NCBI GenBank assembly: GCA_051530055.1
Contig: CM121341.1
Span: forward strand, 18,724,001 to 18,788,000
Direction of reading: 5' to 3'
DNA: 64,000 nt
Source: Neoechinorhynchus agilis
Taxonomy: Eukaryota; Acanthocephala
The position numbers were made by a program, and so were the translations under genes. This document shows, in pieces, positions 54,540 to 64,000 of the stretch; position 1 is the first letter of the stretch; every line of letters starts with the position of its first letter. The notes under the pieces are model-generated. The model saw only the letters and a list, made by a program, of their open reading frames with translations. It ran no database searches and was not told the DNA's origin.

Positions 54540-57500
54540 GTAACGGGAGGAAATGAACACGGACACCCTCCTGGCGACAGGTCGATCAGGAGGTTTTAAG
54601 ATCACTTTCGCCGCTAACCCAACCATGATTATATACGCAAAACAAGCTCAACATTATGCTATGGCGTTGGGAAGTTTCCAAGGGTTCGAAGCGCAAGGAA
54701 AGTGCCAAGACGCAAGCAGATTAGTCCAGAGTACCAGAACGGGAGAGCGAAGGCTAACGAAAACATGACTAAGACCGATTAAAGGGTTCGAATCGCAACG
54801 CTAAACGTAGGTATTTTAACTGGAAAGACTGGGGAGATCGCAAGGATGCTGAGAAGGTGAAGCATAGATGTTTGCGCGTTACAAGAAATTAAGTGGAAAG
54901 GGGCCAAAGCCTATAACATGGAGTGTGAAAAGAGAATTAGCGGCTATAAGCCTCTATATAACGGTAAGACATGGGCCTGCAACGATTGGGTATCGGCATC
55001 TCTGAGAGATTCCGTGATGCCATAAAGGATGCCGAGAGATAAGATGACATACTGATGAAGATCACCATAGTAAGAGCCGAACGAACCATCCATATGTTTT
55101 CGGTCCACGCGCCCCAGAGTGCAAGAGATGAACATGAGAAGGATGCATTCTGGGAGATGTTGGACTCGTGGCTATAAACCTCTATATAACGGCAAGACAC
55201 GGACCTGCAACGGTGTGGGTATCGGCATCTCTGAGAGATTCCGTGATGCCACAAAGGATGCCGAGAGATAAGATGACATACTGATGAAGATCACCATAGT
55301 AAGAGCCGAACGAACCATCCATATATGTTTTCGGTCAACGCGCCCCAGAGTGCAAGAGATGAACATGAGAAGGATGCATTCTGGGAGATGTTGGACTCGT
55401 GGCTATAAACCTCTATATAACGGTAAGACACGGACCTGCAACGCAAGACACGGACCTGCAGCGGTGTGGGTATCGGCATCTCTGAGAGATTCCGTGATGC
55501 CATAAAAGGATGCCGAGAGATAAGATGACATACTGATGAAGATCACCATAGTAAGAGCCGAACGAACCATCCATATGTTTTCGGTCAACGCGCCCCAGAG
55601 TGCAAGAGATGAACATGAGAAGGATGCATTCTGGGAGATGTTGGACTCGTGGCTATAAACCTCTATATAACGGTAAGACACGGACCTGCAACGGTGTGGG
55701 TATCGGCATCTCTGAGAGATTCCGTGATGCCATAAAGGATGCCGAGAGATAAGATGACATACTGATGAAGATCACCATAGTAAGTGCCGAACGAACCATC
55801 CATATGTTTTCGGTCCACGCGCCCCAGAGTGCAAGAGATGAACATGAGAAGGATGCATTCTGGGAGATGTTGGACTCGCGGCTATAAACCTCTATATAAC
55901 GGCAAGACACGGACCTGCAACGGTGTGGGTATCGGGATCTCTGAGAGATTCCGTGATGCCATAAAGGATGCCGAGAGATAAGATGACATACTGATGAAGA
56001 TCACCATAGTAAGTGCCGAACGAACCATCCATATGTTTTCGGTCTACGCGCCCCAGAGTGCAAGAGATGAACATGAGAAGGATGCATTGTGGGAGATGTT
56101 GGACTCGCGGCTATAAACAACCTCTCTATAACGGCAAGACACGGACTTGCAACGGTGTGGGTATCGGCATCTCTGAGAGATTCCGTGATGCCATAAAGGA
56201 TACCGAGAGATAAGATGACATACTGATGAAGATCACCATAGTAAGAGCCGAACGAACCATCCATATGTTTTCGGTCCACGCGCCCCAGAGTGCAAGGGAT
56301 GAACATGAGAAGGATGCATTCTGGGAGATGTTGGACTCGTGGCTATAAACCTCTATATAACGGCAAGACACGGACTTGCAACGGTGTGGGTATCGGCATC
56401 TCTGAGAGATTCCGTGATGCCATAAAGGATACCGAGAGATAAGATGACATACTGATGAAGATCACCATAGTAAGAGCCGAACGAACCATCCATATGTTTT
56501 CGGTCCACGCGCCCCAGAGTGCAAGAGATGAACATGAGAAGGATGCATTCTGGGAGATGTTGGACTCGTGGCTATAAACCTCTATATAACGGCAAGACAC
56601 GGACCTGCAACGGTGTAGGTATCGGCATCTCTGAGAGATTCCGTGATGCCATAAAGGATGCCGAGAGATAAGATGACATACTGATGAAGATCACATAGTA
56701 AGAGCCGAACGAACCATCCATATGTTTTCGGTCCACGCGCCCCAGTGTGCAAGAGATGAACAAAGGATGCATTCTGGGAGATGTTGGACTCGTGGCTATA
56801 AACCTCTATATAACGGCAAGACACGGACTTGCAACGGTAGATGCTCGGCATCTCTGAGAGATTCCAGTGATGCCATAAAGGATACCGAGAGATAAGATGA
56901 CATACTGATGAAGATCACCATAGTAAGAGCCGAACGAACCATCCATATTTTTTGGTCCACGCGCCCCAGAGTGCAAGAGATGAACATGAGAAGGATGCAT
57001 TCTGGGAGATGTTGGACTCGTGGCTATAAACCTCTAAATAGCGGCAAGACACGGACCTGCAACGGTGATGGTATCGGGATCTCTGAGAGATTCCGTGATG
57101 CCATAAAGGATGCCGAGAGATAAGATGACATACTGATGAAGATCACCATAGTAAGTGCCGAACGAACCATCCATATGTTTTCGGTCCACGCGCCCCAGAG
57201 TGCAAGAGATGAACATGAGAAGGATGCATTCTGGGAGATGTTGGACTCGTGGCTATAAACCTCTATATAACGGCAAGACACGGACCTGCAACGGTGTGGG
57301 TATCGGCATCTCTGAGAGATTCCGTGATGCCATAAAGGATACCGAGAGATAAGATGACATACTGATGAAGATCACCATAGTAAGTGCCGAACGAACCATC
57401 CATATGTTTTCGGTCCACGCGCCCCAGAGTGCAAGAGATGAACATGAGAAGGATGCATTCTGGGAGATGTTGGACTCGTGGCTATAAACCTCTAAATAGC

Positions 57501-58600
57501 GGCAAGACACGGACCTGCAACGGTGATGGTATCGGGATCTCTGAGAGATTCCGTGATGCCATAAAGGATGCCGAGAGATAAGATGACATACTGATGAAGA
57601 TCACCATAGTAAGTGCCGAACGAACCATCCATATGTTTTCGGTCCACGCGCCCCAGAGTGCAAGAGATGAACATGAGAAGGATGCATTCTGGGAGATGTT
57701 GGACTCGTGGCTATAAACCTCTATATAACGGCAAGACACGGACCTGCAACGGTGTGGGTATCGGCATCTCTGAGAGATTCCGTGATGCCATAAAGGATGC
57801 CGAGAGATAAGATGACATACTGATGAAGATCACCATAGTAAGAGCCGAACGAACCATCACGCATGTTTTTTCTGTCAGCGCGCCCCAGAGTGCAAGAGAT
57901 GAACATGAGAAGGATGCATTGTGGGAGATGTTGGACTCGCGGCTATAAACCTCTATATAACGGCAAGACACGGACCTGCAACGGTGTGGGTATCGGCATC
58001 TCTGAGAGATTCCGTGATGCCATAAAGGATGCCGAGAGATAAGATGACATACTGATGAAGATCACCATAGTAAGAGCCGAACGAACCATCCATATGTTTT
58101 CGGTCCACGCGCCCCAGAGTGCAAGAGATGAACATGAGAAGGATGCCTCACCAAACTCGGTAAGCGATACATTGACCACTGCTGCGCATGGATCTGGACG
58201 GATAAACAAAGGTGCATGAGAGAAAAATGAAAAATACCATGCGTTTCTCCGCTTCAAAACACACGCTAACTAGCAGAAATACAAAGAAGCCAAGCGTAGT
58301 GCAAAGAAGGCGAATGCTGCCGCAAGATCTGTTCACTACGATAAAACCATTCGCAACCTGGAACATCGAGGCGAAGATCGAACACTCTTCGGACTGATGA
58401 AATTGAGGCATCTGCAGACACAAGACGTTGAAAAATTTCACTGCGTCGATGAGAAAATGGTAACATAATCGTGAAGCAGCAAGAAGTACGACAAAGACGA
58501 TACCGCTATTTCAAGGAAATTTCGACCGAGGAGTTTCCGCACCCACCAATTGAGTCGGCACCACCAATCGACGGATCTATTCTATGCATCGATACAGTTG
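54540..58600 (+). mobile_element. RTE-type LINE, endonuclease region, with internal tandem amplification
   Basis: The plus strand at 54781-54942 reads VRIATLNVGILTGKTGEIA, then DVCALQEIKWKGAKA, the opening of an RTE-type apurinic endonuclease. The next part of the domain (GYKPLYNGKTRTCNG, GIGISERFRDA, then FSVHAPQSARDEH and FWEMLDS) is repeated fourteen times (see array). After the array, 58147-58560 holds the linker toward the polymerase (a YDKDDTA-type block and STEEFPHPPI), and the element ends abruptly at a Gypsy fragment near 58600. No reverse transcriptase follows. Confidence 0.75.
54943..58146 (+). repeat. Fourteen-copy tandem array of an approximately 229-bp LINE segment
   Basis: Units start at GCTATAA at 54943, 55171, 55402, 55652, 55881, 56110, 56342, 56571, 56795, 57023, 57252, 57481, 57710 and 57942; spacings are 228, 231, 250, 229, 229, 232, 229, 224, 228, 229, 229, 229 and 232, and the last unit is cut at 58146. 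Units are about 95 percent alike or better. The third is longer through a 19-21 base internal duplication (about 55430-55465). The first unit is the most diverged and is continuous with unrepeated LINE sequence, so it marks the founding segment. Because 229 is not a multiple of three, the array does not code for a repeated protein. Confidence 0.95.
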
Positions 58601-59700
58601 AAGTTACTGTTGGTGGGCTAGTATGGATAAGGACGTTCAAGAACATGTACCTTGTTGTTTCGAATGCCAAACACAATGGCCAAATTCTCAAGGAAAACTA
58701 TTATTTCCATCGGATACGCCATCGGGACCGTGGAAGAGAATTTATGTAGACTTTGCCGGTCCTATGAATGGAATGTATTTTCTGGTAACGACAGGCGCAT
58801 CTGCGAAGCGACCAGAGATGTTTCTAAAGCCAAGTTTCACTTCAAAAAATACTACCATTTGTTGACAGTTGCAACCTTATTAACCCCCCCGATGACTGAT
58901 TTATTTGTACGAATTTTCGTCTGCATGCAGACCTCTTCAGGTATCTGGAATAGTACATGGTCCCGAGTTCTGCCCAAACTACACTCACCATGTACTGTTC
59001 TTGATACCTGAAGAGGTCTGCATGCAGACGAAAATTCGTACGAATAAATCAGTCATCCGGGAGGTTAATAAGGTTGCAACTATCAATAAATTGGAATTCC
59101 CCCCGATTGAAATCAAAGACACACTACCATTTGTTTGCGAGAAGCATTTGAAAACTTTAGATTTACTGAAAGAATTGCGCCGGATAAAGGATCTCAATTT
59201 ATCTCGAACAAATTCGAAATCTCTTGCAAAACGAATGGAATCACACATTGCCGAAGTTGAATCTATCATCTAAATACAAACGGACTAGCAGAAAGATTTG
59301 TGGCAACTCAATAAAGGTTAGCAATGCCGGAGCGCGCCAGTCTACAAAAATGTCTAGATTTGACATAGGAATACAGCGCAAACGCTTACAAAGAAATGGT
59401 CAGCTGAAATGATGAATGGTCGACGAATTCCAAAGTTAATGGATAACATAAGACTGAACCTTGGACGAACAGCTCAGAGCAAACAAATGCTACAAAAACA
59501 GGCTCATGACAAGAGCCGTGCAACACTCAAGTGTTTCACGAGAGACGATAAAGTATGGATAGATCATGGCGTCACTTAAGAATGGAAAGAGGGAGTAATA
59601 AGTGAGCAAAACGCGCCATTTTCGTATGTAGTGGAGACAAATGAAGATGATTGGAAGGAATACACGGAGGTCATATCTTAAGTTTTACTGGCAAGCCGGT
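58600..59700 (+). mobile_element. Gypsy-type integrase fragment, interrupted by a palindromic insertion
   Basis: The plus strand carries the zinc-binding end (CCFECQ) and the start of the integrase core (YVDFAGP, then a YFLVTTGA block) at 58623-58860. The later core and tail resume after the insertion at 58864-59122 and fade near 59700. It is broken in several further places. No other domains and no LTRs are visible, so this is a small remnant. Confidence 0.65.
58851..59135. repeat. Palindromic insertion with hammerhead-like core inside a Gypsy fragment (hairpin 4)
   Basis: Inverted arms at about 58868-58968 and 58985-59083 are nearly perfect in their inner part. The right arm has CTGAAGA (59008-59014), a GTCTGC/GCAGAC stem and GAAA (59030-59033), then the palindrome ATTCGTACGAAT. 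Identical 13-base repeats ACTACCATTTGTT (58851-58863 and 59123-59135) flank it, and the host element's coding sequence resumes beyond. Confidence 0.8.
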
Positions 59701-59764
59701 ATTGTTATCATCATTAAATTTTAGTCTATCCCTTTCTTGTCCGGCTTATTTTTTAGGCATAAAG

Positions 59765-59990
59765 CCAAACCAATTACATCAGAGAAGTGATATAACCACA
59801 TGGTCTCTAATGCACGGTTAAGAGTTTGTACATTCCTTCGGATCCTCAGATACCTCCAGGAGGCGGGACTCATCAGTGAGTTTCCTCCCTTCAGCGGTAT
59901 TTCGTCCCCCTGGCTGTGCGTCATTGGTGGTAACGGATTCGAACCACTTGACCCCTAATCGGGATTCCACTTCCTCAGATCACTTCATCA
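59765..59990 (-). mobile_element. tRNA-headed SINE copy
   Basis: The minus strand has a B-box GTGGTTCGAATCC (about 59935-59947) in a tRNA-like context, then the common body (TACCGCTGAAGGGAGG, CCCGCCTCCTGGAGG) and a 3' part ending AATTGGTTTGG-like. It sits between the Gypsy fragment and a LINE. Confidence 0.65.
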
Positions 59991-60720
59991 TAATGGGCGA
60001 TTTTAACAAACTGTCGATCCCGCCCTCGCTCTCTCATCTCTCCCAACTCGTTACTTTCCCTACACGCTTCTCCTCCCGCCTTGATAAAATTTTCTCAAGC
60101 ATCAGGCAATACTCGGGCTCTACCAAACTTCCCCCGATCGCTCCGTCTGACCATTGTTCCATCCTCCTCTCTCCCACATCACCTCAAAAACGTTTCTTTT
60201 CCGACCCCTACGATTTCTGGGATAAACGTGATCATCATACCCAATCCTTTGCTGTATGTGTCAATTCTCTTATCACGCAAAACCGCTCTACCATCTTTGG
60301 CACCGACCCCTCGATTGCAATGGGCTCTTTGTTAAATCTAGTAGATTCTGCGACGAAGGCCTCCTTTCCTAGCAAAACAATACGAATCTCGAACCGCGAC
60401 CCTCCATGGTTCTCGCCTTTTCTAAAAACCCTACAAATCCAGGTCACCAAAGTTTTCCGGTCAGGTAATTCTGCTTACCCCTGCCTCCACTCCACACTGA
60501 CAAAACGCATACGAAGAGCCCGCAAATTATTCCTCTCATCTCGTCTCTCGTCCGTTCCCAATCGAAACTGGTGACGTGAAATAAAAAATGTCACTGGTCT
60601 TGGTAGATCCACCTCATTCGCATCTCTCCCCAAATCTGATCTCCTCTCAATCCTTAACTCCATGAATAAAAACCTCTGTCCTCCCAAACCTCCCATCCAT
60701 TGTCCCAACCTCCCTAGTTC

Positions 60721-61560
60721 TAGGCCAGCTGTTTAACGCTGATCGGATCCCCGCGCAAGAAGCGAGCGTACCCGTTTGGATACGTCGAACAAACGCGGAG
60801 CATAGCTATCGCTGCCCACAGTACGCAACACCAAGTTCCGTCCTCGAAATCGACTCTTTCGCAAGAGCAAATAACTGAGACAGATCCAAGAGTCGACAAC
60901 ATACCGCTTCTCGCGACAGCCCGGCTAGCTCAGCTCGTAGAGCCATTCCTTTTTCCGAAGTTACGGATCTAATTTACCGACTTCCCTTGCCTACGTTTCC
61001 CTATCGACTAGAGGCTACTCACCTTGGAGACCTGCTGCGGAAATCAGTACGAACAGGTACGGTCTGAATATTCTCGCACCCAGATTTTCAAGGACAATAC
61101 GAAGCGCTCGGTACATCGCAGGAATTGCGCTGCATTACGGAACGTGTACCCTATCAACAGACGATCTAATTCCAGGGATAAAGTTCCTAACAAAGAAGAG
61201 AAAACTCTTCCCCAGACTTCGTATAGTTATTCTCTGGGATTGCTCGTGTCACCACTTATGCTGAACATCATCTGCCCAAGAAGAACATCTGAATAGATCA
61301 AGCATAAACCGCATCCTGGCTCGGGAATATTAACCCGATTCCCTTTCCATTGTATTGCGCAATGCAACACGCTTAATCACGAATTTGCACGTTTTCTTAG
61401 GATCGGCTGATCCATGTCCAAATGTTGTTCACATGGAACCTTTCTCCACTTCAGTCTTCAATGCTCTCATTTGAATACTTGCTACTACCACCAAGATCTG
61501 CACTAGCGGCGGCTTCACTCCACCTCACGGTGCAAGTTTCAACACCACCGCATACGCCCT
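60721..61560. other. Segment between the LINE's two halves, possibly inserted
   Basis: Neither strand shows LINE motifs here. Short open pieces (for example 61024-61296) have no recognisable domain. It includes the tRNA-like 5' half annotated at 60919-60945. It may be the diverged middle of the LINE or an inserted element. Confidence 0.35.
60919..60945 (+). other. tRNA-Lys-like 5' half
   Basis: GCCCGGCTAGCTCAG followed by GTAGAGCC matches the first 25 or so bases of eukaryotic tRNA-Lys(CUU), including the A-box. No anticodon arm or T-arm follows, so it is not a tRNA gene; a SINE head or a tRNA fragment captured at retrotransposition is likely. Confidence 0.5.
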
Positions 61561-63109
61561 TCTACACGTCAAGCCATTTGTACATTTGTGTCTGGCATCG
61601 ACGGTCAAGCATGGATATACGTCTCCAGTCCCGAAATCCTGGAGATTCTTAAACGCCTGCCCCGGCATTCTTCCCCAAATTCGACTATCCCAAATTGGGT
61701 CATTCGTTTATTCATCCCGGAACTTATCGATCCTCTAACGCACATAACGAATCTTAGCTTTATATTCTGCTCTTTCCCATCGTGTCTTAAGGAAGCCCGT
61801 GTCGTTCCCCTACCCAAAAACGATAAGCCGATTTCCCCCACATCCTTTCGTACCATCTCTATCCTCTCACCCTTCTCTAAAATCTTAGAAGAAATGTTTT
61901 AAACCCGCCTACTTCCCTTCTTCCTCAAAAACATCTCCCCTTCCCAATTCGCATTCCGTCCCAATTACTCTTGTTCGGATGCCCTTCTCTGCATCTACGA
62001 TCGTGCAACTAGATATTTCCAGGGCGTTCGAGTCGGTAGATCACTCCCTTGTCCTCCAATCATGTGCTTCCTTTGGCCTCCCAACTTGGAAACTCGCTTG
62101 GATTTCATCTTTCCTCTCCAACCGCGAACAATATATTCAATGTGGAACTTCTTGCTCCTCTTCTCTACCCATATTTAAAGGGGTCCCCCAAGGCGCCGTA
62201 CTTTCCCCTCTCCTCTTTGACATTTTTCTAAATGACCTTCATCCCCTCACTTCCCCTACCAAATATTTTCTCTGTACCGATGACCTCACAGTCATTACCA
62301 TCGCATCTCCCTCTCTCGCCCTCTCCACAACCATGGACGAGCTCAACCATCTCATTTCCTCGCTCTCCACCCTAAACCTCTCCCTTAATTTATCCAAATC
62401 TTTTTAGCTTGTCCCCCACATGTCCAAACGCAATCTTATCTCCGCGCCTCTCCCTCTACCCATCCAACGTTCCTCTTGTCGCCGAATGCCGGGCCTGACT
62501 TTACAAGAAAACCTTAAATGGGATGCCCACATTTCATTGACCCTCTCTAAAGCAAACCCTCGTCTTTACCTTGTCAAACTCCTCCGGCGTCTCGGCGTAT
62601 CCCCTAAACACCTTGCCCACTTTTATCTTTCAGCCATCCTTCCTATCCTTACATACGCTTTCCCCACTTTCCTCGCCCTCTCCGTCAATGCTCTCCATTC
62701 CCTAGAGACCTTCCACAAGAGAGCAGCGAGAATATGCGGGACTTTACTCCCTCCCCTCGACGCCCACCTCCACTCCATTTTCTCCAGAAACGCCCTCCGT
62801 CTTCTTCAACCCCTCCACAATTTTCTTCCCTCATCTCTAAATACTCTTCCCTTGTAAACACCCGTAACCCGAACCGTTTTCATCCCCCCCTCGCTCGTAC
62901 CACCCTCTACCAAAAATCTTTCTTCCCCCAAGCCCAATCTTTCCTTAATAACCGTAGAACAAAGAAAGACTCCCAACCGATCATCTCCTGTACCAAGCCT
63001 CCGATCGCACATTAACACCCCTTCAAGAGCAAGTCCCACCTCCCTTGCCTTCAACATCCGCCATCCAGCATCTATCTTTGCTGAAGGTGTCTGGATGGCA
63101 TTTTAAAAA

Positions 63110-64000
63110 TGGATAAAGGCTATGGATACTGTGTACTTAACGAGGAATAGTTTATACAAATCGGAGAGCAGGTGTTACAAGGAGATGAATTTAAGAGACT
63201 CGATAGATGCCCTACGATGAAACGAGAAAAGGAACTCAATTGATTTCTTTTGAAATTTAATGCAACAAAAATGTCTTCCTGAAGACCATTATAAGAGATT
63301 GCGATCATCGAATGCAAAAACACCCAGAATGTATATGTTAGCGAAAGTACACAAATCTCCCATAAGAGCACGGCCGATCATAGTTGCTCACTCTTCGTAC
63401 AACTACAAACTGTCGAAGTTTCTAGCCGGTCTTCTGAAGCAATTCCTTCCCCCGTCCAACCATTCTGTTTCATCAGGGGTGGTTCTAATTGATCGACTGA
63501 AAAAAGTGAATATCAATGACTCCTGCAAAATGGTATCTGCGGATGTCATATCGTTGTTCACGAAGGTTCCAGTTGAAGAGGTGATTGAACCAGCCATTCC
63601 ACTGTTGAAGAATTGCAAAGAATGGAAGCTGTCTAACAACGGGTGGCGTCAATTACTGCTTTTCTGCACTAAGTTCTCAAACTTCGAATTCGAAGGCACG
63701 AATTTCGATCAAGTAGATGGACTTGCGATGGGTAGCCCCCTTTCCCCAGTATTAGCAGAACTCTATATGGGGTACTGGGAGGAAACGCATCTGTCGAAAT
63801 TGAAGGGAGTTGAACTATGGGTTAGATATGTCGACGACACGTTCATTATCCTCAACACCAACCTCTCTACTATATCAGAGTTGAACATAGCTTAACGGGA
63901 TGAACCAGCACATCAGATGGACATGCGAAGAGGAGATCGAAAGGAGTTTACCCTTCCTCGACGTGATGATCAATAGAAATTTGGATGGTGGTTTCACAAC
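63110..64000 (+). mobile_element. Penelope-like reverse transcriptase, continuing past the window
   Basis: An open frame of 211 codons (63260-63895) contains RMYMLAKVHK, RARPIIVAHSSYNYKLSKFL, SADVISLFTKVP, GLAMGSPLSPVLAELYMG and WVRYVDDTFII: the full set of PLE polymerase blocks in order, with the catalytic YVDD. Upstream (63110-63250) are pieces of the preceding region. After 63895 the sequence continues as HIRWTCEEE and SLPFLDVMINR in the next frame, so there is one frame change before the window ends. This is the best-conserved PLE polymerase here and may belong to a young copy. Confidence 0.8.

Larger units (their letters stand above)
59975..63100 (+). mobile_element. CR1-like LINE, longest copy (endonuclease and reverse transcriptase)
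   Basis: Endonuclease end at 59990-60570: IIMGDFNKLS, SRLDKIFSS, SDHCSIL, SNRDPPWFSP. Reverse transcriptase at about 61590-62860: PNWVIRLFIPEL, ARVVPLPK, ISILSPFSKILE, RAFESVDHSL, FKGVPQGAVLSPLLF, then FLCTDDLTVI, where the usual YADD reads CTDD, and a thumb with LGLTLQENLKWDAHI-type residues. The 3' end is GCTGAAGGTGTCTGGATG near 63077-63095, shared with the copy at 8.75 kb. A few stops and frame changes are present. Bases 60721-61560 do not read as LINE and may be an insertion. Confidence 0.8.

Noticed and set aside
54943-58146. A CRISPR-like array
   Set aside because: Units are about 229 bp, adjacent without unique spacers, and derive from a LINE; the genome is eukaryotic.
54937-58257. 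A series of 60-105 aa minus-strand frames (repeats of SCSSLALWGAWTENI and SLGILYGITE types) that look like a protein family
   Set aside because: They are the antisense of the tandem LINE-endonuclease array. The unit is not a multiple of three and the sense strand carries the recognisable domain.
60919-60990. A functional tRNA-Lys gene
   Set aside because: Only the 5' half matches; anticodon and T arms are absent.

Overview
This is a eukaryotic window, very probably from a small invertebrate animal. The host genes are split by short GT-AG introns (mostly 45-85 bp), DNA is AT-rich, and animal-type genes are present: the Hsp90 co-chaperone Cdc37, PIGB, a REEP/DP1 protein, a meiotic HORMA protein and a bromodomain protein. 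The tiny introns, and retroelements of the Penelope (PLE, with GIY-YIG), RTE and CR1-like kinds, would fit a nematode or a comparable ecdysozoan, but the sequence alone does not fix the taxon. Nothing here looks bacterial.

Host genes make up under a fifth of the window. From left to right they are: an unrecognised 397-aa ORF (518-1711, +); a leucine-rich-repeat gene with one repeat per exon (16185-19217, -) and a second, partial copy of its 5' half (25495-27290, -) inside a 2.1-kb direct duplication; cdc37 (28018-29849, -); a decayed Thr/Glu-repeat secreted protein (31972-33066, +); a small J-domain-like ORF (34735-34974, +); a single-bromodomain protein (37586-38059, +); a HORMA gene whose exons add a PHD-type Cys/His motif and a C-terminal helical domain (38735-40676, -); a REEP gene (44798-45814, -); and PIGB, GPI mannosyltransferase 3 (52516-54442, -). 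For the LRR gene, cdc37, the HORMA gene and PIGB I could place exon boundaries that keep frame across introns. Cytochrome c, bromodomain and 28S rRNA fragments are pseudogenes.

The rest is a graveyard of retroelements nested in one another: CR1-like LINEs (3.5-5.4, 8.7-9.2, 22.1-22.5, 46.6-47.2, 60-63.1 kb), PLEs (6.3-7.9, 9.6-10, 12-13.2, 14.5-16.1, 36.9-37.3, 63.1-64 kb), an RT element with an RPDG-type C-terminal domain (10.2-11.5, 19.6-21, 35-36.8 kb), three Gypsy-type LTR fossils (22.5-25.4, 48.6-51.6, 58.6-59.7 kb), an RTE LINE (54.5-58.6 kb) and a tRNA-headed SINE in at least six copies.

The most unusual things are: (1) four short palindromic insertions (5.5, 6.0, 8.9, 59.0 kb), each flanked by a 9-14 bp target duplication and each carrying a hammerhead-ribozyme-like core (CTGAAGA, stem, GAAA) in its arm, with single-arm relatives elsewhere; (2) a 14-copy, about 229-bp tandem array grown out of the endonuclease region of the RTE LINE; (3) the LRR gene built from 72-nt exons and its partial duplication; (4) a HORMA protein carrying PHD-like and helical C-terminal modules of the kind known in yeast Hop1; (5) two decayed 28S rRNA fragments far from any rDNA.
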